DNA of 32,902 nucleotides from Agrocybe praecox (lineage: Eukaryota > Basidiomycota > Agaricomycetes > Agaricales > Agrocybaceae): positions 1 through 32,902 of the forward strand of contig CAXHKQ010000147.1 in the NCBI GenBank assembly GCA_964017145.1. The letters are read 5' to 3'. Positions within the stretch are counted from its first letter, which is position 1. The number at the start of each line of letters is the position of its first letter. The position numbers and the translations under genes were made by a program. The notes beneath the pieces were generated by a model. It was not told the DNA's origin and did not search any database. It saw nothing but the letters and a program-made list of their open reading frames with translations. Of the stretch, positions 1-8,617 are shown one piece after another.

Positions 1-410
1 CAGGGCCCTTTAGTGGGTACCTTGGTTTGTGGGATTCGGCTCGACCCTTCGGGGGCACTCGGGCTAAGCAGAAGCGGCGATGCGACTTGGAACATGAGGG
101 GACTGCGGATTGGGTGGAGCGGGGACTGTGGGCTGGGTTGGGGGTGGACTGTGGGTTGGGCTCGATGCCCGGCCACAATGCTTACTCGCTTGCGATGGCG
201 CCCGCGCCGTTGAACCAGCAACACTCCGACCGCCTAACGGCGGTCTGCAATCTTGGCGGGCTTTTGCTCGCCCTCGCAGACGTAGCGTAGTAGTAAATCT
301 TGCTTAGCATGCTTATGTATGTAACGTAGGGACCGGACTGCAATCGTGCACCGGAATATAAGTGGGACTTCGGTCCTTTGATTTAAAAAAAAAAAAAAAA
401 AACAAAAAAA
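1..410 (+). mobile_element. 3' end of a LINE (non-LTR retrotransposon) with poly-A tail
   Basis: This GC-rich segment ends in an A-rich tail (about 386-411) that abuts a LINE ORF1 fragment running the other way. Its last 50 bases before the tail, from ACCGG at about 335, recur at 1355-1404 as a separate insertion with its own A/T tail and target duplication. That shows the segment is the mobile 3' end of a retroposed element. The end holds GGAC-TTCG-GTCC (365-376), a four-base-pair stem with a UUCG tetraloop, a plausible recognition hairpin for the reverse transcriptase. No long open frame fits a LINE ORF2 end, so 1-330 is read as 3' UTR. The 5' part of the element lies outside the window. 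Whether it belongs to the same family as the - strand LINEs here cannot be decided from this window. Confidence 0.65.
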
Positions 411-1039
411 GGATGAACGATGTGGCAACCGGTAGGCTGACAGTAATGCCATTGGCCACCTGGCTGAATGATGTATTAGCTTGACCTCGAAGATATTCGA
501 GATCCCGCTCATTAGCCACACCGTCGGTGTGGAGAGTGTATCCTGCATAGGCCGGGGCCATAGACAGGATTTGCAGTGTGGAGCCCCCGTCGCGCAAAGC
601 GCGGCGGGCACGAACAATGTATAGGTTGAAATCGCAAGTTGGGACTGCACTTTCAAACTGTATGAGGACCTGTCTTCTCGACGGTCCTCCAGCGACAAAG
701 GAGGGGAGCTGCGACTTGCGCTTTCGCGACTTCGTCGGCCCCGCTGCATTCTGATTGGTTGCCTGTGCCACTGCGCTAATAGGCAATTGAGGTGTGACTT
801 TCGCGAGTTGCGCGACGGTCACGGGTTGTTTCGGTCCTTGGCCGAGGCGAGAGGCATATGACCCCTTGCCTGGACCAGCGGTCCGACGAGACGGAAGCGG
901 CGGCACGATTCTTCCGAATCGAGTCTCCGGTACCTTGGGTTGTTGCATCGGCTGTGTAATAGCCGATGGTTTGGGAACGGGCTTCTTGGGTCCAGACCCT
1001 GAGGGTCCGGGCTTCTGAGGCCGTGTGGGAAGGGGAACC

Positions 1040-1592
1040 TGTTAGAAATTGACAATAGTGTAACCAATAGTCAATAGACTTATAGTCAACAGTAAAGTCA
1101 AGTCTCAAGTGCACAACAATGAATAGTCTTAATGAAAATAGTATATTGCTTCTGTATAACCAAAATCCCAATCTAGTGTCTTGAGTACTCCCCAGACATA
1201 GTAGGAATACTGCTTTGTTTATTCCTATTTACCCCAAAAATCCCTAGGCGCCAATATAGGTGCCCACAATATTGCGTTCGAAATCAGTGGTGCACCAAAC
1301 AAAGTTCTACGCTACATATTATATACTTTTTTTTTTTTTTAAAAAAAAAAAAAATCAAAGGACTGAAGTCCCACTTGTATTCCGGTGCGCGATTGCAGTC
1401 CGGTTACATATTATATACTGCCGGATTCGTCTCATTAAGGAGATTCCGAATCTAGAAAGATCTCGTCCATAGCTCTACTCTATAAATAGTTATTTACGAA
1501 ATACTGTCCAAAAACAGGGAAAAACACCGAAATCTATGTAAAGTCCATATGTACAAGTCCAAAATCAAAGTGTTTGATCACTAATTTCAACA
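1040..1592 (-). mobile_element. Solo LTR of a Ty1/copia element
   Basis: The segment starts TGTTAG and ends CAACA and is flanked by a perfect 5-bp target duplication GAACC (1035-1039 and 1593-1597). The undisrupted second LINE copy has a single GAACC at this position, so both boundaries are exact. Reversed, it matches the copia 5' LTR at 12385-12845 over its length, apart from a 78-bp insertion plus 14-bp duplication at 1313-1418. A lone LTR with intact duplications is the normal outcome of recombination between the two LTRs of a full element. Confidence 0.93.
1327..1404 (-). mobile_element. Ultra-short LINE 3'-tail insertion (50 bp plus T14A14)
   Basis: The insertion lies inside the solo LTR and is flanked by a perfect 14-bp target duplication TACATATTATATAC (1313-1326 and 1405-1418). 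The LTR at 12385-12845 has this sequence once. Read on the - strand it is a 50-bp body (ACCGGACTGCAATCG... to ...GTCCTTTGA) followed by 14 T and 14 A. The body matches the LINE 3' end at about 335-384 with only a few changes, including loop UUCA instead of UUCG in the terminal hairpin. It is either an extremely 5'-truncated LINE insertion or a minimal SINE-like unit using the same tail. Confidence 0.88.
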
Positions 1593-2434
1593 GAACCTCC
1601 CTTTGTTTCCCCTTGTCTGTGCGCGGTGGGGGTCGCGGAGTGATGAGGGCTGCCTCGCCTAGGCTGCCCCCACTGGGTTGTTGGGGTGGGGTCTTTGGGT
1701 CCTCCACCATTCCTGACCAATCTCCGGTCATTGGCTGACCAGAATTGTCAATCTGCATGTCGTCCCCTGCATCATCGAAGGATCGGAGGGCGCGGATTCG
1801 CCTGGCGTTCGCGGCAATGTCGAACATTACCTCGGCCAGATGCTGGATGTCGGGAGCTCCCGAGAGGAGCTCATCGCGTTCAGGCTGGGTGGCTAGTCGT
1901 TCCAGCCATTGATTGGTCGCCATGAGGGCACGGCGGATCTGCACCACTTCGTCGTTGAAGCCCTCTTGGCCGTCGAAAGGTGTGTTGTCAATGCGTGGCA
2001 CTGCTCCTGAGAGCAGTGCGCCTTTGGTGCGAGCCCTCTTGCGAGAAGAGGAGTGTCGAGAGGTGGAACGGGAGTCATGTGAGGATTCCTGGTCATCGTC
2101 GTTGTCGTCCATATTCTCGTCTCGGACGTCTGAGTCGGCATGGGAAGTGGCTGGAGTCGCCTGCCTGCTGACAGGGACGTCCAATGTGGTGGTCCTTGGG
2201 CTCGCAGATGCAGAGGTCTGCAGGCGAGAGGGGGTGGCGCCTTGGCTTGTCGGTGGTGCAGATTGGTGTGTACCTGCAGCACCCCTTGGTGGCGTTTCGG
2301 CCATTGTTGATGAACCAGTAGATATACCAATTCGATTGTATCGTTACCCGAGTACTAGACCCAGTTCCGATCGTATTGCGAGTAAGAGAAAGCGAAAGCA
2401 ATAAGTTGCAAAAGTGGATGGTGGTGGTAACGAG

Positions 2435-4237
2435 TCAAGAAGAGATGAAATATTCAGCAGGTTCCCAATTGCTTTCTTCATTTGGATAGTTTTTCCATTT
2501 AACCAAGTACTGCAGCTTATTTCTGAATAATCTGCTGTCCTTAATGTACTCAACTTCCCATTCAGGATTTTCTCCTTTAATGACAGGTGGAGGTCTGGAG
2601 GGAGGCTTTCTTCCAACAGTATCAGGATGGTAGGGCATGAGCTTAACTACATTGAACACTGGATGGATTTTCATGGTTTTAGGCAGTTGGAGCTCATAGG
2701 CATTTGAACCAACAACTTTGGTGATTTTGTATGGTCCATATCTCTTGTCATCCAATTTCTTGGAAGGCCTATCAGTCTTTAGATCCTTACCATCTAGCCA
2801 AACCATGTCTCCAACCTTGTACTCAGTAGGAGCACCTCTGTTTCTATCATAGAATCTAGCCATGTCATCAGCAGCCTTTTTGAGTGCAGACTCTGCTTCT
2901 TTCCTGGCCTCTTCCATGTTTTTCACAAAGGTATCTACAGTGTCCATCTTGCTGTCTCTGAGAGGTTCTGTGCCCATTCTTGGATGTCTACCATTGTTGA
3001 GCATGAATGGTGTCTGTCTGGTAGAGGCCTGAACTCTGTTGTTGTAGGAAAATTCAGCCAAGGCCAACCATTCTACCCAGTCATCCTGTCTATGGTTTAT
3101 GAAGAGCCTGAGATATTGTTCTACTTCTTGGTTAACTCTCTCAGTCTGACCATCAGTTTGAGGATGGTAGGCTGTAGATGAAGCAGTCTGAATACCCAGT
3201 ATAGAGTTGAGCTTTTTCATGAACTTGGAGACAAACTGAGGACCTCTATCACAGATGATTTTGATAGGTAGACCATGCAATTTCCAGACATAGTCCCTGT
3301 AGAGCTTAGCAGTACCTTCAGATGTGACCTCATCTGTGGTAGGTATAATGTGAATCATCTTGCTAAGTCTGTCTACAACTATCATAATGGCATTATACCC
3401 TTGACATTCAGGTAAGCCAGTGATAAAATCCACAGAAATAGTCTGCCAAACATCAGAGGGAATCTCAGTTGGAGTTAGGAAGCCAACAGGTTTAGCAGGG
3501 AATGTCTTGGTCCTGTTACATCTATCACATCCTCTGGTGTAGGCTGCAATATAATGAGACATCCCTGGCCACCAGTAATTTCTAGAGACTAACTTTATTG
3601 TCTTCCATTTTCCTGGATGTCCAGTAATGTAGGCATCATGATGTAGTTCCACAATTTTCCTTCTAAGGTCTTTGTCTTTTGGAACATACACCTTTCCTCT
3701 GTAGAGAACAAGTCCTTGCTCCTCTGACCATTCCTGTCCATCTATCTTTTTGGTTGAAGACTTTTTCATCTCTTGTACTGCGTTGACCACTTTTTCATCA
3801 AAGTCCTTTGCTTCTCTAATCTTTTTGAGAAGATCAGTCTCTGGACCAGCCAATGTGGTATGACCCTGTTTGAGAGCCTGGATCTTGAAGTAGGAAGGTT
3901 TGAGAAGAACTACATTTTCATTATCATTCTCCCCCTTCTTATGGTCTGATCTCCTAGACAATGCATCTGGCTTCAAAGACTTTTTACCAGGCCTATGATG
4001 AAGAGAAAAATCAAATCTGGACAAAAAGAGTGACCATCTGGCCTGCCTTCTGGTTAACTTCTGGGCAGTCATAAAGTACTCTAGGTTTTTGTGGTCTGTC
4101 CAGATCTCAAAGGTATGTTGAGTCCCTTCAAGATAATGTCTCCATTCATCTAGTGCTCTGATAATAGCCAGCATCTCCTTGTCATGGATCTCATAATTCC
4201 TTTCTACTTCAGAGAGAGACTTAGACATAAAGGCCAC
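2435..4237 (-). pseudogene. pol: Ty3/gypsy pol, 3' part: RNase H, integrase, chromodomain
   Basis: This 600-residue stretch completes the gypsy polyprotein. It opens inside RNase H (YEIHDKEMLAI near residue 15, WTDHKNLEYF near 46). The integrase follows: an HHCC zinc motif (HH near 199, H near 207, CDRC near 237-240), then catalytic Asp near 270 (SVDFITGLPE), Asp near 330 (CDRGPQF) and Glu near 366 (DGQTERVN). The end is a chromodomain (about 555-598: EVEYIKDSRLF...YLVKWKNYPNEESNWEP), which targets integration to marked chromatin. It is in frame with the RT segment but separated by one TGA at 4244-4246 where GKWHHVAF is expected, so a Trp codon has probably become a stop. After the stop at 2435 only about 30 bases remain before other DNA; the polypurine tract and 3' LTR are missing. 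Confidence 0.93.
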
Positions 4238-4243
4238 ATGATG

Positions 4244-5482
4244 TCATTTCCCATCCAAACCTTCCTGAGACAATACAGCTCCAGTAGCATAATCAGAGCT
4301 ATCTGCTTCAACTTTATAAGGTTTGTTGTCATCAGGGAAGATTAGAACAGGGGAGGATGTGACCTTAAGCTTCAGCTGGTCAAAGGCTTCCTGGTGTCTA
4401 TGTCCCCATCTCCAGACTGTCCCTTTCTTTGTCAATTCATGAAGTGGCTTGGCAATGTCTGCAAAATCCTCTATGAACCTTCTGTAGAAGTTGACAAATC
4501 CCAAGAATGATTGAACATCCTTGACATTTTCAGGTTCAGGCCATTTAGAAACACCCTCTACCTTGACAGGATCCATTTCAATCTTGCCTTGTGAAATGAT
4601 AAGTCCAAGATATTCAATCTTTTCCTTTTCAAATTCACATTTTTCTGCTTTCAGGTAGAGTTTATTCTGTTCAAGGATTTGCAAGACCTTCTTGACTACC
4701 TCTCTATGATGTTCCAGAGTCTCAGTGAAGACCAATATGTCATCCATATAAACAATGACCACATTGCCATCAATAAGCTCTATAAAAATGTCATTCATCA
4801 TAGTTTGGAAAGTTGCAGGACTGTTGGTTAAGCCAAAGAACATGACCAGTGGTTCAAACAGCCCTCTATTGGTTCTGAAAGCTGCTTTCCACTCATCCCC
4901 TTCCTTAACTCTGACATTGTTAAAGCCCCATCTGACATCCAGCTTGGTGAAATACTTGGCTTTGCTGAGTTTGGTAATGATGTCAGAAATGAGAGGTAAG
5001 GGGTAAGAGTTCTTAATGGTCATTTCATTTAGCTTCCTATAATCCTGGACTAGTCTAAGAGAGCCATCCTTCTTCTTGACAAAGAACACAGGGGATGCCA
5101 TAGGTGACTTGGATGGTCTAATCCTACCAGACTTCAGATTCTCCTCTAAAAAGGCATCAAGCTCTTTTTGCTCATTTGGGGAAAGAGGATAAATCTTTGA
5201 TCTGTAAGGCTCAGACCCAGGCTTTAGCTCAATAGCATGATCCCAAGGCTTTCTGTCAGGTAGCCTGTCAAAGGACTCCTTTGAAAAAACTCCCTTAAAT
5301 TGGTGATAATGCTTGGGGACAGCTTCTTCAAAGGTCTTCTTTGGAGATTCAGCCTGTTGGTGAGACTCTTCTGCCAATTTCTGAGACACAGTTGAGGTAG
5401 CATTAATAAACTGCTTCTGAGGATGAAGATAAGAAATGAAAATCCTATCCTCAGGCTCAATCTCAGAGTCAGAGTCAGGTGA
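4244..5482 (-). pseudogene. pol: Ty3/gypsy pol, reverse transcriptase and start of RNase H
   Basis: This frame encodes the RT. Visible motifs, counted from the GTG at 5389, are SPMASPVFFVKKKDGSLRLVQDYR near 94-118, FTKLDVRWGFNNVRV near 147, FGLTNSPATFQ near 185, the catalytic YMDD near 214-217, and the RNase H connection SFLGFVNFYRRFI. The first RNase H acid is in the EADSSDYA segment. The 31 codons between 5482 and 5389 are open and in frame with the protease, joined across a TAG at 5483-5485. A second in-frame TGA (4244-4246) separates it from the rest of RNase H. As a single polyprotein it would therefore need two stops read through. Decay is likelier, because gypsy pol is normally continuous. 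Confidence 0.93.
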
Positions 5483-6141
5483 CTAATCTACAAGATCTAC
5501 ACCTTCATCATCAAACTGAGGGAGCTGTCTTCTCTGTACTGCAGCTATCCTCTGTCTCTTCCTCCTGGCTCTAATCACTTCCATGTGGCAGTCAGATGGA
5601 CATCTAGTGAACTGGACATCACCTGACTTCCAGTTGACATCAGGATTGTGTAGATAAAGCCAGGTATGTCCAATAATAGCAGTCTTGTCTCCCAAATCAC
5701 AAACAGCAAAGGTAGCCTTTTCTGTATGATTTTTGTACACCATAATCAAATCTACTTCCTCATGAATAGAGCCACTTTTGTTGAGAGTACCATCTACATT
5801 GTAGACTGGAATGGCTCTAAGAAGTTTCCTTGTGTTGAGATTATGGTATTTTACAAAACCAGTATCCAGAAAAAGACCAGTAGCTCCAGAGTCAAGCAAA
5901 GCATTCACAGGCAGCCTTTTTCCTGTATCTATTGTCTTGAGAATGACTGACAAATGGGTAGAGGCTTTTGGCTTGTGCCCTAAGATGTATATTCTTTCAG
6001 GAGTAGAAGGGAGAAGGGAATCAGAATTTGAGGACATGATTTCTGTATCAGAGTCAGAAGAGGTGGGATTGACTTTATCATTTTCATCTTCTAATACATT
6101 GAATCTATTCCATTGGGACATGTCTTTCACCAATGGTGTCT
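5483..6141 (-). CDS. Ty3/gypsy aspartic protease region of pol
   Basis: Retropepsin-like protease with the catalytic motif ALLDSGATGLFLD (DSG) roughly 80 residues in, a hydrophobic flap region, and AIIGHTWL near residue 155, the second conserved half-motif. It is preceded by an acidic Ser-rich linker. The frame is -1 relative to gag: gag ends at TAG 6142-6144 directly after a run of five T, and the protease frame is already open through that run (…KEFLETPLVKDM). No separate strong start codon is needed if a -1 shift occurs at the T run. The ATG nearest the start is in KDMSQWN. It ends in TAG at 5483, in frame with the RT. Confidence 0.85.
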
Positions 6142-7227
6142 CTAAAAATTCTTTTTCTGTTCCTCTTGTTGCTGTCCTTCTTTTTCCTCCTTGATGAGTT
6201 TCCTATAGAAGTCTTTCAACTCCTCATGATTCATGGCATTAATGTTGACTGAGGATTTACAGTCAGCAGCCTTATGTCCTTGTTTTCTGCATTTGAAGCA
6301 GATAAGAGGCCTGACTGATCTCCATCCAGAGTCAACTTCCATAGGAACAACATCTGGTTGCCTTGCCTGAGCAACAAAACTTCTCTGACCACTTGCAAAG
6401 GGAGAAGGACTGGGGGCAGCTGGCTTATACTGTGGCTTCTGTGAGGCAGGAGCCTTGGAAAAAGGAGAAGAGGTTGAAGAGGTAGACTTATTAAAAGCCT
6501 CCATCTGTCTCCATTGTCTATCCAGCTTGGTAGCCCAAGAAATCCAGCCATTCAGACTTTTGGGCATATCAGGGACATTGTAGACCTTTTCCCTGAGAGA
6601 TCTGTTCAGCCCAGTCTGAAATTTCTCAACCAAAGCAGCATCATTGTACCCAGTGTCAGAGACCAGTTCCCTAAAGCTAGCCACATATTCATCAGCAGTT
6701 TGACTTCCCTGCTTCAGAAGGTTCATTTTGTGTCTGGCTGTACTAGCAGGGTCTGGATCTCCAAACACTTCCCTGAATTCATAGACAAAGTCTTCCCAAA
6801 GACCTTCCTTGGAATAGTCTCCATCTAGAATTTTTGTCTTGTCAAGAGCCCATTTTCCAGCAGTACCTCCTTTCATATAGGACAGAGCACAGACAACTTT
6901 TTGAAGATCATCTGTAATACCTTTCCCATAGAAATAAAGCTTGAGTTGACTCAAGAAGGTTTCTGCTTTCTGCATAGAACCATCATATGGCTCAGGAGGG
7001 GAAACTTTGATTCCAGACTGTGAACCAAAGGCAAAGGCATTATGACTGGCAGGGGGAGGGTTGACCTCTTTGGCAGCAGCAGAGAAAGGTGATTGAGTTG
7101 TAGGAGGTGTAATTGAGTGTTGCTGCTGCTGTCTCAAAAGAGTCACCTCTTGGGTAAGAAGAGAGATTTGTTGTAGGAGCTCTTCCACAGAGGGGAGAGT
7201 AGTGGTAGGGAGGGTGGTAGTGTCCAT
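6142..7227 (-). CDS. gag: Ty3/gypsy gag (capsid/nucleocapsid)
   Basis: This 361-residue Gag starts at ATG 7227 (MDTTTLPTTTLPSVEELL). A heptad-like Leu-rich N-terminus (residues 12-36) looks like a short coiled coil. The Retrotrans_gag capsid core spans about 80-230 (KVSPPEPYDGSMQKAETFLSQL..., EVFGDPDPASTARHKMNLLKQ). A Ser/Pro-rich linker follows, then one CCHC zinc knuckle, CFKCRKQGHKAADC, near residue 310. The tail is Lys/Glu/Gln-rich. It assembles the particle that packages element RNA. The reading frame is intact. It ends at TAG 6142, overlapped by the pol frame in -1. Confidence 0.94.
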   Translation of the reverse strand: MDTTTLPTTTLPSVEELLQQISLLTQEVTLLRQQQQHSITPPTTQSPFSAAAKEVNPPPASHNAFAFGSQSGIKVSPPEPYDGSMQKAETFLSQLKLYFYGKGITDDLQKVVCALSYMKGGTAGKWALDKTKILDGDYSKEGLWEDFVYEFREVFGDPDPASTARHKMNLLKQGSQTADEYVASFRELVSDTGYNDAALVEKFQTGLNRSLREKVYNVPDMPKSLNGWISWATKLDRQWRQMEAFNKSTSSTSSPFSKAPASQKPQYKPAAPSPSPFASGQRSFVAQARQPDVVPMEVDSGWRSVRPLICFKCRKQGHKAADCKSSVNINAMNHEELKDFYRKLIKEEKEGQQQEEQKKNF

Positions 7228-7345
7228 ATTGTGGTATAGATAAGGTAGAGGCTCTCTGGTGTGTGTGTGGGAGAAGCTATCTACTGAAAGTGTCCTTGGA
7301 AACTATTTATGTAAACTAAAAAGATCTATATAGTGGATACCCAGT

Positions 7346-7785
7346 TGTCACCCCAAACACAGTGGGTCTAAACCTAGGATCACAGGGTTGACTACCTGGT
7401 ATTTTCCTAGACCACCAAAGACAGAAACAGTTGGCCTGAGTCTGCCCCAACAGTTGGTATCCCTATCTACAAGTTCACACACAACACACAGCAGAGAGTG
7501 AGAAATCCAGTAGAAAGAAGTGTCTTGAGGAGATGTTGAAATTGGGGAGGGAGAAATGATGTAGAAAATTGGGAGGATATTGGAGGTTGAAGGGTTGGTA
7601 ATGATGAAGAAGATAATATATGTGGTGAGAGGATGTGAGGGAAAATGGTGGAAAGAGAGATGAATAGATTGGTGTAGATAAATGTAGGTTGGTGTAAGTG
7701 GGAGTGATATGATGGATAGTGAGTGGTGGAGTTGTCTGAGACAGCTTCAATCTTCTGTCAGGGCAACACTAAGATCAGTGTGACA
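7346..7785 (-). mobile_element. Probable 5' LTR of the gypsy element
   Basis: The boundaries are inferred, because the partner LTR is missing on the left. On the - strand the segment runs TGTCAC...GTGACA, a 6-bp terminal inverted repeat of the usual TG...CA type. Directly after it comes ACTGGGTATCCAC (about 7333-7345 on the + strand, reversed), a TGG-starting candidate primer-binding site. The leader to gag then spans 7228-7332. The interior is pyrimidine-rich on the coding strand. With no second LTR, the right boundary at 7785 rests only on the inverted ends. Confidence 0.6.
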
Positions 7786-7870
7786 AGGCCACCAACAAAG
7801 ACAAAGCAAGAGAGAGAGAGTGTGTGTGAGATGAAGAGAGAGAGAGACACTCAATGGTTCTAAGAGATCA
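7786..7870. repeat. GA/GT-rich simple sequence
   Basis: Runs of GAGAGA and GTGTGT (about 7808-7852) lie between the putative gypsy LTR and the inverted repeat. No coding potential was seen. Confidence 0.7.
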
Positions 7871-7874
7871 CACC

Positions 7875-8232
7875 CATCAGGAAACAAACACTTTGCTTTG
7901 GCTGGCTTTGGGATGCTTTGACTGGCATTGCCAGTGATTGGCTGTATCTCTGAGTTTGAAATTTTGTATAAAGCTATAAATATATATTTCTGAATAATTT
8001 AAATAAAAATTATGTAATTATATGATGGCTTGGCTCTTATGTGATGTAAAACATCATTAAATTCATATAAAATGAAGAATATTAGATAAACACATTATTT
8101 TTGCTTGAATAACCTAATAATATGGTTTTTGGTTCACAGAAAAATATTCAGACCCAGATATGCAGCCAATCACTGGCAAAGCTACACAGAGCATCCCAAA
8201 GCCAGCCAAAGCAAAGTGTTTGTTTCCTGATG
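7875..8232. repeat. 72-bp inverted repeat with 214-bp AT-rich spacer
   Basis: The arms are 7875-7946 and 8161-8232, aligned without gaps. The outer 42-43 bp are identical (starting CATCAGGAAACAAACACTTT) and there are about six mismatches over the whole 72 bp. Weaker similarity continues inward for about 25 bp on each side. The spacer is strongly AT-rich with no ORF. This could be a foldback/MITE-like element, or two old copies of one repeat end in opposite orientation. No target duplication was identified at the outer ends. Confidence 0.85.
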
Positions 8233-8344
8233 CCCAATGATAGTGGATATCCTAAGAGATTGAAGCTGGGGCTACAGCTACCTACATGTCCAGTATATAT
8301 ACTCTACAGCTATTCTAGAATATTCCTATATTACATCATGAAAC

Positions 8345-8530
8345 AGAAGGATGAGTAAGACAATGACATCATAAAGGAATGATGAATAAGACAATGACAT
8401 CATGAAACAACGAGAAGAATGATGTGGAGCAATTGAGGCAGTGCTCATGAGAAATAAAAATGATAAGTATCTAATCAAAGATCTGAGTGATAATCAAGAA
8501 GATAATCAAAGAGATAATCAAAGATGTAAA
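8345..8530. repeat. Short tandem repeats
   Basis: Two to three degenerate copies of a roughly 40-bp unit containing AAGACAATGACATCAT (8359-8415) are followed by four copies of a GATAATCAA motif (about 8489-8523). No gene was seen between 8233 and 8617. Confidence 0.7.
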
Positions 8531-8617
8531 AGAGATAAGATATCTGCATAACTAAGAAAGGGAAAAATACGAAATAAATATAGAAAAAATAGGGGAAAAT
8601 AGGGGAAACCCTGACAG

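Larger units (their letters stand above)
411..2304 (-). pseudogene. LINE ORF1 (gag-like), first copy, split by a solo LTR and cut at its 3' end
   Basis: ORF1 of a Tad/L1-like LINE starts at ATG 2304 (MAETPPRG...) and reads to about 1598. It is then interrupted by the solo LTR at 1040-1592 and resumes at 1034 down to about 411, where the poly-A tail of the + strand LINE end cuts it off. Continuity is shown by the second copy at 10646-12250, which is uninterrupted at the same spot (the GGAACCTCCC site). The N-terminal part is Ser/Thr/Pro-rich with an acidic stretch and a basic KRAR patch. The middle carries the conserved block around FESAVPTCDFNLYIVRARRA. The zinc knuckles of the second copy are missing here. 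Bases 2305-2405 look like the element's 5' leader. ORF1 proteins bind RNA in the retrotransposition particle; this copy cannot be functional. Confidence 0.8.

Noticed and set aside
7475..7750. Open frame of 91 codons on the - strand (Ser/His/Tyr/Pro-rich)
   Set aside because: It lies within the putative gypsy LTR and reflects its pyrimidine-rich strand; no protein-like conservation.
8345..8420. GACAATGACATCAT repeats as CRE-like regulatory sites
   Set aside because: They are part of a local tandem repeat and no gene start is nearby.
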